Origin: Verrucomicrobiales bacterium | Lineage (GTDB): Bacteria > Verrucomicrobiota > Verrucomicrobiia > Verrucomicrobiales > DEV007 | Direction of reading: 5' to 3' | DNA length: 14,390 nt | Assembly: GCA_013911195.1 (NCBI GenBank) | Contig: JACETS010000051.1 | Span: 1-14,390, forward strand | Shown: positions 8,909-14,390 of the stretch, piece after piece | Position numbering within the stretch: position 1 is the first letter of the stretch | Layout of the letters: each line of letters begins with the position of its first letter | The notes under the pieces: generated by a model | Database searches by the model: none | What the model saw: only the letters and a program-made list of their open reading frames with translations | Told to the model about the DNA's origin: nothing | Made by a program: the position numbers and the translations under genes

Positions 8909-9229
8909 TTATCCTTTCTTGAGAGCGGTAACAACAAACTTGTCTTTGGCTTTACCCATAGCTGCTACAGCCGCTTTCTTGGTGATATCTCCTTTTGATG
9001 AAGAAAAAGTTACTTTCTGAGTTTTTGGCGTATCGCCTTTAGCGATAACAATTTCAGTTGCGCTGAACTCTTTTGTGAATGCCGCACGGACATACTTTTT
9101 ACAGCCAGCTCAAGTAACTCCAGTCATCTGCACAACATATGCAGTAGTTTTCGCATCTTTGTCAGCTGCGGCTACAAAGCCAAGGCTGAGAGCAAAGATA
9201 CCCATCATAGCAATGATTAATTTTTTCAT
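8909..9229 (-). CDS. Candidate selenoprotein: exported heavy-metal-associated (HMA-like) UxxC protein
   Basis: A continuous 106-residue product if the TGA at 9112-9110 is read as selenocysteine (residue 40). Residues 1-22 form a signal peptide (MKKLIIAMMGIF, then AAA|D). The rest fits the beta-alpha-beta-beta-alpha-beta ferredoxin-like HMA/MerP fold: strand TAYVVQMTGVT, motif U40-Ala-Gly-Cys43, helix KKYVRAAFTK, two strands around 58-78, helix DITKKAAVAAMG and last strand KFVVTALKK. In HMA proteins this position is the first Cys of CxxC, so Sec replaces Cys with the frame, both flanks and the other Cys intact. A SECIS-like hairpin follows the TGA, and the gene has its own strong promoter and terminator. 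TGA is a normal stop in two other genes here. The role is probably periplasmic metal binding or thiol/selenol redox chemistry. The alternative is a recent nonsense mutation or read error (TGC/TGT to TGA), making a pseudogene. Confidence 0.78.
9077..9095 (-). promoter_or_regulatory. Candidate bacterial SECIS hairpin downstream of in-frame TGA
   Basis: Counting from the base after UGA, G15 pairs with C33, there is a U-U mismatch, A17-U18-G19 pairs with C29-A30-U31, U20 is bulged, C21-C22 pairs with G27-G28, and the loop is G23-U24-G25-C26. A bulged U below a short upper stem and a GU at the start of the apical loop are the elements SelB reads in the E. coli fdhF SECIS, and the spacing of 22 bases from UGA to loop is within the known bacterial range. 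Outer pairs are possible too: U7-G8-U9 with A34-C35-A36, and GCUGG at 1-5 with UCAGC at 44-48. The upper stem of two pairs is short, so folding energy should be computed. Confidence 0.68.
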
Positions 9230-9263
9230 GATTTAATAAATTCGAATTTTTCGATCGAACCTG

Positions 9264-9292
9264 ATTATATGCTAAAACGGTGACGTTGTCAC
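9264..9292 (-). promoter_or_regulatory. Sigma70-type promoter with embedded dyad, for the selenoprotein candidate
   Basis: On the minus strand the -35 box is GTGACA (9292-9287), the spacer is 17 bases and the -10 box is a perfect TATAAT (9269-9264). The expected start point near 9257 gives a leader of about 28 bases before the ATG at 9229. The -35 box is half of an exact inverted repeat GTGAC-AAC-GTCAC (9280-9292), a plausible operator. No Shine-Dalgarno sequence is seen in the leader. Confidence 0.75.
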
Positions 9293-9303
9293 TGCAGATT
9301 CCC

Positions 9304-9334
9304 AAAAAAAACGAATTGTTAAGAAATGTTAACA
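9304..9334 (-). terminator. Weak AT-rich terminator after the ZnuA-like gene
   Basis: On the minus strand a 6-bp stem TGTTAA/TTAACA with a six-base loop is followed, four bases later, by a run of eight T. It lies 43 bases after the stop of the ZnuA-like gene and just before the next promoter. The stem is AT-rich and short, so termination may be partial. Confidence 0.55.
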
Positions 9335-9377
9335 TCTCACAGAAGACCCAGTAAAATATATGCAGAAAATCAATCTT

Positions 9378-10301
9378 TTACTCGTTTTTCTGATAAACAC
9401 TCTCCAACTTATCTAAATTGATGTTCATCATTTTGAGATAATCAAGACCCTTTGCTAGATCGCTCGCAGCAATACTCTCACAGGGGGAAAAATGAATGCT
9501 ATTTATAGAGAACTTTTCTTTTAGATTCTTTTTAACAGCATCAAGTGGCATTTGCTCCCAAAGCATGATGCTTCTAGCACTTTTTTTAAGAGCTAATTCA
9601 AGCGATTTGATTTGGTTCTCGTCCAAGGGTTCTGCAGGATCAAAATCAAAATTAATAATATCCCATCCATATCTTTTGGACAGGTAATTATATGCAGGAT
9701 GAGAGGCTAAAAGTTTAACATTTTGAAAAGATTCAAAGCGATTATTAAGCTCATCAAGATCAGCCGATAATAAATTAAAATTTTGTTCAAATGCCTCACC
9801 ATGCACTGGCCAAATGCGTTTCATACCCTCCAGTATTGTTTTACTTTGAAGTTTTGCCATAACAGGATCTAACCACGTATGACCATCAATACCTTCATGA
9901 GAGTGTTCACCAGAGGGACCATGTCGATGACTAATGCTATCTTCATACTTAACCAATTCTTCAGGAGGCAAGTTTACACTTTCAATAGTTTTACTTAATG
10001 GAAGACTCACAAAATTAGGCCATTTTTCAAATTCAGCTCCATTTAAGATAACCAAGGAAGCAGCCTGAAACTGAACGATTGCATCGCTTGAAGGCTTCCA
10101 ATAAATTGGGTCCTCATCCTCTGGTAATAGGCACACAACCGGAACGAGTCCGCCAGAAATTCTTTCCGCAAAGTAAGTTGTCGGATAAAAAGAGGTGACT
10201 ATGATATCCGATTCCAATGGTTCTGGATTGTTCGTATCTTTTTCAGAGGGTGAACAACCCAAACAAATGAGTAGAAATGAAAGAATAATGATAGCTCTCA
10301 T
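9378..10301 (-). CDS. ZnuA/TroA-like metal ABC transporter substrate-binding lipoprotein
   Basis: A 307-residue lipoprotein (lipobox LICLGC, Cys16) of the cluster A-I (cluster 9) solute-binding family for zinc and manganese. It has the usual length and two-lobe pattern, with SFYPTTYFAERI at the start of the mature part. A His-rich loop lies at about 125-141 (His125, 127, 133, 135), a mark of zinc rather than manganese binders. Ligand positions two and three are kept: His141 in GHTWLDP and His201 in SHPAYNYL. The first ligand His of the usual DPH motif is Ile66 here (DEDPIYWKP), and the Asp normally found in the late LDP motif is Ser (HFSPCES, 270-276). Metal coordination must therefore differ. 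No permease or ATPase gene is adjacent, so it may serve a distant transporter or act as a stand-alone binder. The start lies 10 bases after a terminator-like hairpin, without a Shine-Dalgarno sequence. Confidence 0.88.
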   Translation of the reverse strand: MRAIIILSFLLICLGCSPSEKDTNNPEPLESDIIVTSFYPTTYFAERISGGLVPVVCLLPEDEDPIYWKPSSDAIVQFQAASLVILNGAEFEKWPNFVSLPLSKTIESVNLPPEELVKYEDSISHRHGPSGEHSHEGIDGHTWLDPVMAKLQSKTILEGMKRIWPVHGEAFEQNFNLLSADLDELNNRFESFQNVKLLASHPAYNYLSKRYGWDIINFDFDPAEPLDENQIKSLELALKKSARSIMLWEQMPLDAVKKNLKEKFSINSIHFSPCESIAASDLAKGLDYLKMMNINLDKLESVYQKNE

Positions 10302-10310
10302 GAGTGTAAC

Positions 10311-10358
10311 AAAAAACGGCCTGTTGAGAACTTATTAAAATAAGTCCAACAGACCGTT
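10311..10358 (-). terminator. Long hairpin with T-run between lipoprotein and ZnuA-like genes
   Basis: On the minus strand AACGGTCTGTTG pairs with CAACAGGCCGTT (one mismatch), and an inner stem ACTTAT/ATAAGT extends it to about 17 pairs; six T follow. It would end transcription of the Cys-rich lipoprotein gene. It ends only 9-10 bases before the ATG of the ZnuA-like gene, so it may instead act as an attenuator or an intrinsic read-through control of that gene. Confidence 0.8.
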
Positions 10359-10420
10359 CTGTTAATTTTATTAGTCTGATCTTATTCTCACTAGGAATCT
10401 AAGACCAACTTAAATTAGCA

Positions 10421-10555
10421 TTACTTGCTTGATTCAGCACTACTGCAGCATGAACCATCAGTTCCACAGCAGTTAGTAGTTGCACAAGAGCTAAATGAGA
10501 AAGCAACCATTGCAGCTGCTCCAATAAGAATAATTGTTTTCTTAATACGAGTCAT
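10421..10555 (-). CDS. Small Cys-rich lipoprotein (44 aa)
   Basis: A 44-residue open frame starting at ATG 10555. The N-terminus is a clear lipoprotein signal: Arg3 and Lys5-Lys6, hydrophobic IILIGAAAMVAF, then lipobox SFSSC with Cys24 as the lipidated residue. The mature part is only 21 residues, with two Cys pairs (CCGTDGSCC, residues 29-37) and a Ser-rich tail. I know no family for it. The paired Cys suggest metal binding or disulfide formation at the membrane surface. A promoter and a terminator flank it, which supports a real, separately transcribed gene. It lies upstream of the ZnuA-like lipoprotein gene and close to the HMA-like selenoprotein candidate, so a metal or thiol role fits the context, but this is inference. 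It is too short for most annotation cut-offs. Confidence 0.72.
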   Translation of the reverse strand: MTRIKKTIILIGAAAMVAFSFSSCATTNCCGTDGSCCSSAESSK

Positions 10556-10565
10556 AATGGTAGGG

Positions 10566-10594
10566 ATTTTAGACAGATTTTTTGATGTATGCAA
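10566..10594 (-). promoter_or_regulatory. Probable promoter of the Cys-rich lipoprotein gene
   Basis: On the minus strand TTGCAT (10594-10589), a 17-base spacer and TAAAAT (10571-10566) form a sigma70-like promoter. The expected start point is about 3-5 bases before the ATG at 10555, so the messenger would be almost leaderless. An imperfect inverted repeat (10561-10573 and 10595-10607) brackets it. Confidence 0.5.
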
Positions 10595-10652
10595 TCAGAA
10601 TCCCCTAAATTAGTGGAGTTTTATCGTTATTTTCCTAATTATTGAATCTTTT

Positions 10653-11426
10653 TTAATGGCTACTTAATCGTTGTAACCAATGACGAGCAATGAGCTCATG
10701 CCCCTGAGGCAAGGGATGAACTCCATCCCATATCCATTGCTCGGGCCCCGCGTCCCGAGCTGCTAAATCAAAAACTTCCTGCATTTTGACATGAACAGCC
10801 CGGAATTCTTTAGCTAATTTTGCAACAATCTTGCCCATACTTTCGATTTGGGTTCGGCTAACGTTCCACTCACCTCCCTTAGTCATCCACCACCCAGATT
10901 TAAGAACAAAAGGATCAATCAGAACCAATCTCACATCTTTATTTGATTGTCGGCTTTTGGTTAATAGCTCTCTATAGTCAGCCTCCCATTGTTCTGAGGA
11001 AAACTTTTGACCTTCTTTTACCTTTCTATCATTTACACCAATGAGTATGCTTAAGAGGTTGGGCTTCATTTCAATCACATCTTTCTGCCATCGCCTTTTA
11101 AGATCTGAAATTCTATTGCCGCTATGGCCTCGATTAAAAAATTCAAGTTTTGCATGCGGCATTTCTACACCTAATCTTGCCGCAATAAGATAGACGTAAC
11201 TATGCCCTAAGTAATGGTTTCTATCTTTCTCATTACGGCCCCAATTCATATCTGTGATGGAGTCTCCAATAAATAAAAGGCGGTCACCTTTAGAAAATTT
11301 GGGTAATTTATAATCATAACCCGAGCTCAGATCAGGCGATTTTTCTTTTGCAACTGCACTCGAAATAGAAGCGGCACCGGCTCCAATCATTAAACTACTT
11401 TTAAGAAATAATCTTCTGTCATTCAT
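10653..11426 (-). CDS. SGNH/GDSL hydrolase with Tat signal
   Basis: A 257-residue SGNH-type esterase or acetylesterase. I chose ATG 11426 because it places a textbook twin-arginine signal at the N-terminus (NDRRLFLKSS followed by a hydrophobic Ala/Gly/Ser stretch ending SSAVA); the longer frame starts with a TTG at 11459. Catalytic blocks are all present: GDSIT with Ser56, NRGHSGNRISDL with the block II Gly, GVND with Asn132, and DGVHP with Asp234 and His237. Length is typical. The role is hydrolysis of an ester, most likely removal of acetyl or similar groups from a glycan, in the periplasm. It is the last gene of a likely three-gene operon, 34 bases after the sulfatase, which suggests that both trim the same substituted polysaccharide. 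No clear terminator follows it. Confidence 0.92.
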   Translation of the reverse strand: MNDRRLFLKSSLMIGAGAASISSAVAKEKSPDLSSGYDYKLPKFSKGDRLLFIGDSITDMNWGRNEKDRNHYLGHSYVYLIAARLGVEMPHAKLEFFNRGHSGNRISDLKRRWQKDVIEMKPNLLSILIGVNDRKVKEGQKFSSEQWEADYRELLTKSRQSNKDVRLVLIDPFVLKSGWWMTKGGEWNVSRTQIESMGKIVAKLAKEFRAVHVKMQEVFDLAARDAGPEQWIWDGVHPLPQGHELIARHWLQRLSSH

Positions 11427-11460
11427 GGTTTCTAATGTTTGAAAATGGGATCCAGCCAAA

Positions 11461-13227
11461 CTATTTTTTAGCTGATTCTAATTTGGCTTTATATGTTTTA
11501 TGTTCTTTCCATGAAAGTTGACCATCTTTATTTGAGTCAGCTTCAGGATACTTTTCAAAAAATTTTGCCTTCCAAAAATCAGCGTCTTTTTTGATAGCAC
11601 TTTGATCTTCATCAAAGCTCTTTGATGAAATTCTTGAAAGGAGTTCCTTTCGAAAATTGTTGATTAATGTTTTTTGTTCAAGGAAACCAGCCAGATTATT
11701 CCACTCCTTGGGATCTTTTTTAAGATCATAGAGCTCCTCCTCTCCATTAGAATACCTGATGTATCTCCACTTGGAATTTTTTAACGAATAGCTTTGTTTG
11801 TTGGGCATATATTCTATCGACCAGTTATACATGGCAGTTAGCACTAAATTAGGTCCATCCCACTCCTCCTTCTTAGGCTCTTTGATAAGCGGAACAAGGC
11901 TGTAACCATCAAGTGGTCGCCCTTTCTGGTTTTTGATTGTTTTCGTAGGCAATTTGCATATATCCAGAAGTGTTGGATAAATATCAATGAGGGAAACTGG
12001 CACTCTAGAAATAGTGGACTCTTTGGAATAGCCTGGCGCTCGAATGATCATTGGGATGCGCGTACTTTCATTCCACAATGAATTTTTATACAAATAATCC
12101 TTTTCGCCCATACCCCACCCATGATCACTTGTGAAAAGAATTACAGTATCATTTTTCAAAGAAGAATTATCAACTACATCAAGAATTTGTCCTACAAGAT
12201 CATCGACTGAAGCTATGCTAGCTAGATAAGCCTGAATAAATTTTCTCAAGGCTAATTCTCTGTCTCCTTTAAAAGAACTAACTAGAGAATCATGCATCTT
12301 AGAACCCCTATCGCCGCCGCGATCATCTGGCTGTTCTGCATTAAGCGTATGCTTAAAAGTATCCTTAGCATCCTGATGTTTTATTTTTGGAAGTATAATT
12401 GAATCTAATGGAAATTGATCGAAATACTTTTGTGGAACAATTAAAGGTGTGTGTGGACGCACAAACCCAACGCCCATAAAAAATGGCTGATTTTTATTTT
12501 CATTGGCTAATACTTTTAATTGTCTTACAGCCCACTGGGCATTCAGTTCATCCCCAGTCAGATCTCTATCTTCATCCGACACATAACGAAGTTGCCTCTT
12601 GTTCTTCCAGTTTCCAGTCCGCCAGATTAATGGGTTGCCGTTGGACTGTGATTTCAAACCCTTGAGATTTTTTAAAGGTCCAAACGAACCATCAACCGAT
12701 CCAAAGTCTTCGCTAAAGGGAGCCGGCACATCAGGATGGGCAATATCTTTTTCACCGCCATCATTGGCAAAAGGTCCATAGTCAACCAAATGACCATAAT
12801 CCATCCACTCCTGACTGTCGCGATTATGCATGACCTTACCTGTCCCAAGAACATGATAACCATTCAATCGAAAATGATCCATCATCGTGCGAGAACTACT
12901 CAAAATTTCGATTTTGTCCCAAGGTTCAAATCCAAAGCATCTAGAAGTATGAGGATATAAACCTGTCATCATGCTAGCCCTGGAGGGATTACAAATAGGA
13001 ATATTGCAATGAGCATCAAGAAATGAAATCCCACTTTCCATGAGCCGCTTTATGTTGGGGGTCTGAGCTTGGGGATGACCGCCGAATCCCTCAATATAAT
13101 CGTTCAAGTCATCACATATAATGAGAAGAACGTTCATTTTCTGATTCTTGGCCGTTGCAGAGACAAGCATCAGCAACAGGAAAATAGAAATTCTTAGGCC
13201 TTTTTGAAGGGATAATAAATAGATCAT
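11461..13227 (-). CDS. Secreted sulfatase, iduronate-2-sulfatase-like, with C-terminal EF-hand
   Basis: A 588-residue type I sulfatase with a signal peptide of about 26 residues (LMLVSATA). The active-site motif is C79-N-P-S-R83-A-S, the Cys-type formylglycine signature. Other expected residues are metal ligands Asp39, Asp40, Asp368 and His369, and Lys131, His134, His259 and Lys381 in the pocket. The opening DDLNDYIEGFGGHPQAQTPNI and the HCNIPICNPSRAS context resemble the iduronate-2-sulfatase-like group (SulfAtlas S1_7 type, from memory). The C-terminus adds an EF-hand loop from Asp564 to Glu575 (DSNKDGQLSWKE). It removes sulfate esters from a sugar, substrate unknown, and needs a formylglycine-generating enzyme encoded elsewhere. 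It starts 11 bases after the oxidoreductase stop, and the SGNH hydrolase follows. Confidence 0.95.
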   Translation of the reverse strand: MIYLLSLQKGLRISIFLLLMLVSATAKNQKMNVLLIICDDLNDYIEGFGGHPQAQTPNIKRLMESGISFLDAHCNIPICNPSRASMMTGLYPHTSRCFGFEPWDKIEILSSSRTMMDHFRLNGYHVLGTGKVMHNRDSQEWMDYGHLVDYGPFANDGGEKDIAHPDVPAPFSEDFGSVDGSFGPLKNLKGLKSQSNGNPLIWRTGNWKNKRQLRYVSDEDRDLTGDELNAQWAVRQLKVLANENKNQPFFMGVGFVRPHTPLIVPQKYFDQFPLDSIILPKIKHQDAKDTFKHTLNAEQPDDRGGDRGSKMHDSLVSSFKGDRELALRKFIQAYLASIASVDDLVGQILDVVDNSSLKNDTVILFTSDHGWGMGEKDYLYKNSLWNESTRIPMIIRAPGYSKESTISRVPVSLIDIYPTLLDICKLPTKTIKNQKGRPLDGYSLVPLIKEPKKEEWDGPNLVLTAMYNWSIEYMPNKQSYSLKNSKWRYIRYSNGEEELYDLKKDPKEWNNLAGFLEQKTLINNFRKELLSRISSKSFDEDQSAIKKDADFWKAKFFEKYPEADSNKDGQLSWKEHKTYKAKLESAKK

Positions 13228-13238
13228 GAATCAAAAAA

Positions 13239-14237
13239 TTAATCAGCATCAAATCCAGCTCTTCTTAATACTTCAGATATTTTAACTGGGACACCTCCTC
13301 TTCTTTTGCTTTCGTCTGCTGCCTCCATGAAAGCATATATTTCAAGAGTCGTGGCAGGACTCACCGGAGGTTTTCCACTTTTGAAGAATTTAATGATTTC
13401 ACGAAGCATGGGAGTATAATCGCCTCCTCTATTTTGCTCAGCAATGGCTTTAGTGCCAAAGGCTGTGACTTTATATCCAAAGCGGCCATTTGCCAAACCA
13501 TGAAGCGTCCCCACTTTTCCGTCTTTCCATATACCGGTCACGACTACAGTGTCGTCCGTTGAAGTTCGGGTCACGGTTTTACACCCGCTCCCCATAACTG
13601 TGAACAGAGCTTCTGTGGGATGAATTCCATACCAAAATAAATCAGGATGATGTGGTTCGGATGGTGCGGGACCATAAGATAAAACGCTCTTCAATTCTCC
13701 GACATCAGCATTAGCCACATCAACGACCCCAGGATACCACCTCAATGAAGAACTACTAAAGCAGGGAACTTTCGCCTCTTTGGCAAGTCTATATATTTCA
13801 ACGGCATCTTTTAGGGTTCCAGCAACCGGCTTATCGACAAAAACTGGTATCTTGGCCTCAATGACTGGTCGAACCTGTGAAAGGTGCGGCCTTCCATCAA
13901 GACTCGTCAGTAAAATCGCGTCAACGTTCTCGCACAACTTCTCAATATCATCGTAAATTTTTACTCCATACTTTTCTACCAATGTTTTTGTATAACCCTC
14001 TACACGTGTATGACTTGATTCAATATCTTTACTGCCACCTTTGAAGGCGGCGACGACTCTCCCGCCCGGAACATGGTTAGGATTATCCGGCTCATTAAAT
14101 CTCGAGGTAAAGGCGATGACATGAGAAGTATCCAAACCGATAAGCCCGAGACGTAGAGGTTCTTGTTGATTCTTATCAGCATATAGATATCCCGAAAAAA
14201 TTAGGTAAAATAATATGAAAGTGTTTAGTAGTTTCAT
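13239..14237 (-). CDS. Secreted Gfo/Idh/MocA family oxidoreductase
   Basis: A 332-residue NAD(P)-dependent sugar oxidoreductase of the Gfo/Idh/MocA family. I chose ATG 14237 over a TTG at 14246 because it directly begins a signal peptide (MKLLNTFILFYLIF, cleavage near YA|DK). The Rossmann start is LRLGLIGLDTSH (28-39), where the classical GxGxxG is changed to GLIGLD. Lys136 in VDKPVAG is the usual catalytic Lys of the EKP motif, and His206 in FWYGIHPTEAL is the usual active-site His. The C-terminal two-thirds follow the family's sheet domain. Exported members are common in Verrucomicrobiota and Planctomycetota and probably hold their cofactor tightly, as glucose-fructose oxidoreductase does. 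It is the first gene of the minus-strand operon with sulfatase and SGNH hydrolase, and its promoter must lie in the 87 bases shared with the divergent gene at 14325. Confidence 0.92.
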   Translation of the reverse strand: MKLLNTFILFYLIFSGYLYADKNQQEPLRLGLIGLDTSHVIAFTSRFNEPDNPNHVPGGRVVAAFKGGSKDIESSHTRVEGYTKTLVEKYGVKIYDDIEKLCENVDAILLTSLDGRPHLSQVRPVIEAKIPVFVDKPVAGTLKDAVEIYRLAKEAKVPCFSSSSLRWYPGVVDVANADVGELKSVLSYGPAPSEPHHPDLFWYGIHPTEALFTVMGSGCKTVTRTSTDDTVVVTGIWKDGKVGTLHGLANGRFGYKVTAFGTKAIAEQNRGGDYTPMLREIIKFFKSGKPPVSPATTLEIYAFMEAADESKRRGGVPVKISEVLRRAGFDAD

Positions 14238-14324
14238 TTTGTTCAATATCCAGCTTTGAGGCGATTTTCACAGATTAACATTTCAATTAGTCGAAAAGAA
14301 ATATTATTATTAGAATAATCCGCC

Positions 14325-14390
14325 ATGAAAAAATCATCAGTTTATCCAAAGATTTTTTTATTTTTCATATTATTGAGTATTATTCCATAT
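14325..14390 (+). CDS. N-terminus of a secreted protein, 3' partial
   Basis: An ATG opens a frame that stays open to the right edge (22 codons). It reads MKKSSVYPKIFLFFILLSII, a typical signal peptide with a charged N-terminus and hydrophobic core. The function cannot be told from this fragment. The gene is divergent from the oxidoreductase operon, with 87 bases between the starts, and may share regulation with it. An AT-rich stretch at about 14300-14320 could hold its -10 box, but no pair of boxes is convincing. Confidence 0.6.
   Translation, partial: MKKSSVYPKIFLFFILLSIIPY

Noticed and set aside
9110..9229. A 39-residue peptide ending at the TGA as the complete gene
   Set aside because: The frame continues after the TGA with clear family-like sequence (AGC, helix, strands) to a TAA just before a strong terminator, so the short peptide is not the natural product.
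8909..9229. Reassigned genetic code (TGA as Trp or Gly)
   Set aside because: The DUF1553 and DUF1501 genes in the window end with TGA, and no other gene here carries an internal TGA.
10425..10613. Plus-strand open frame of 62 codons
   Set aside because: It is antisense to the Cys-rich lipoprotein gene and its promoter, has no recognisable features, and the minus-strand frame has a lipoprotein signal.

Overview
The window looks like a chromosomal segment of a PVC-superphylum bacterium, most likely a Verrucomicrobiota (a planctomycete-like relative is possible). The evidence is the set of families that are expanded in that group: a LamG-DUF1553 protein, a Tat-dependent DUF1501 protein, a very large CxxCH heme-binding propeller protein, a ceramidase-like hydrolase, an iduronate-sulfatase-like sulfatase and a secreted Gfo/Idh/MocA oxidoreductase. 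Base composition is rather AT-rich, Shine-Dalgarno sequences are mostly absent, and nearly every product is exported. This fits a free-living, probably aquatic, polymer degrader; the habitat is inference.

Left block, + strand (1-6719): the 3' part of a LamG-DUF1553 gene overlaps a DUF1501 gene by four bases (ATGA). Then come a small cupin gene and a 1059-residue secreted protein with propeller, HEAT, chitobiase-C-like and cytochrome c parts. They probably form one transcription unit, although only the first pair is tightly coupled.

Middle block, - strand (6781-10555), read right to left: a 44-residue Cys-rich lipoprotein that is easily missed; a hairpin with a T-run ending 10 bases before the next gene; a ZnuA/TroA-like metal-binding lipoprotein; a weak terminator; a promoter with an embedded dyad; a 106-residue exported heavy-metal-associated-domain protein; a strong terminator; and a ceramidase-like hydrolase with a GTG start.

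The most interesting item is the heavy-metal-associated-domain protein (8909-9229, minus strand). Its frame is interrupted by one TGA exactly where the first Cys of the family's CxxC metal/thiol motif belongs (GVT-U-AGC). Right after this TGA the RNA can fold into a small hairpin with a bulged U and a GU at the start of its apical loop, the features that bacterial SelB recognises. TGA is used as a normal stop elsewhere in the window, so the code is not reassigned. I read it as a selenocysteine-containing UxxC protein that ordinary gene callers would split or drop.

Right block, - strand (10653-14237): oxidoreductase, sulfatase and SGNH hydrolase genes, spaced 11 and 34 bases apart, form a likely operon for desulfation, deacylation and redox processing of sulfated or esterified glycans in the envelope. 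A divergent + strand gene for a secreted protein starts at 14325 and runs out of the window. No rRNA, tRNA, CRISPR array, insertion sequence or phage gene was seen.
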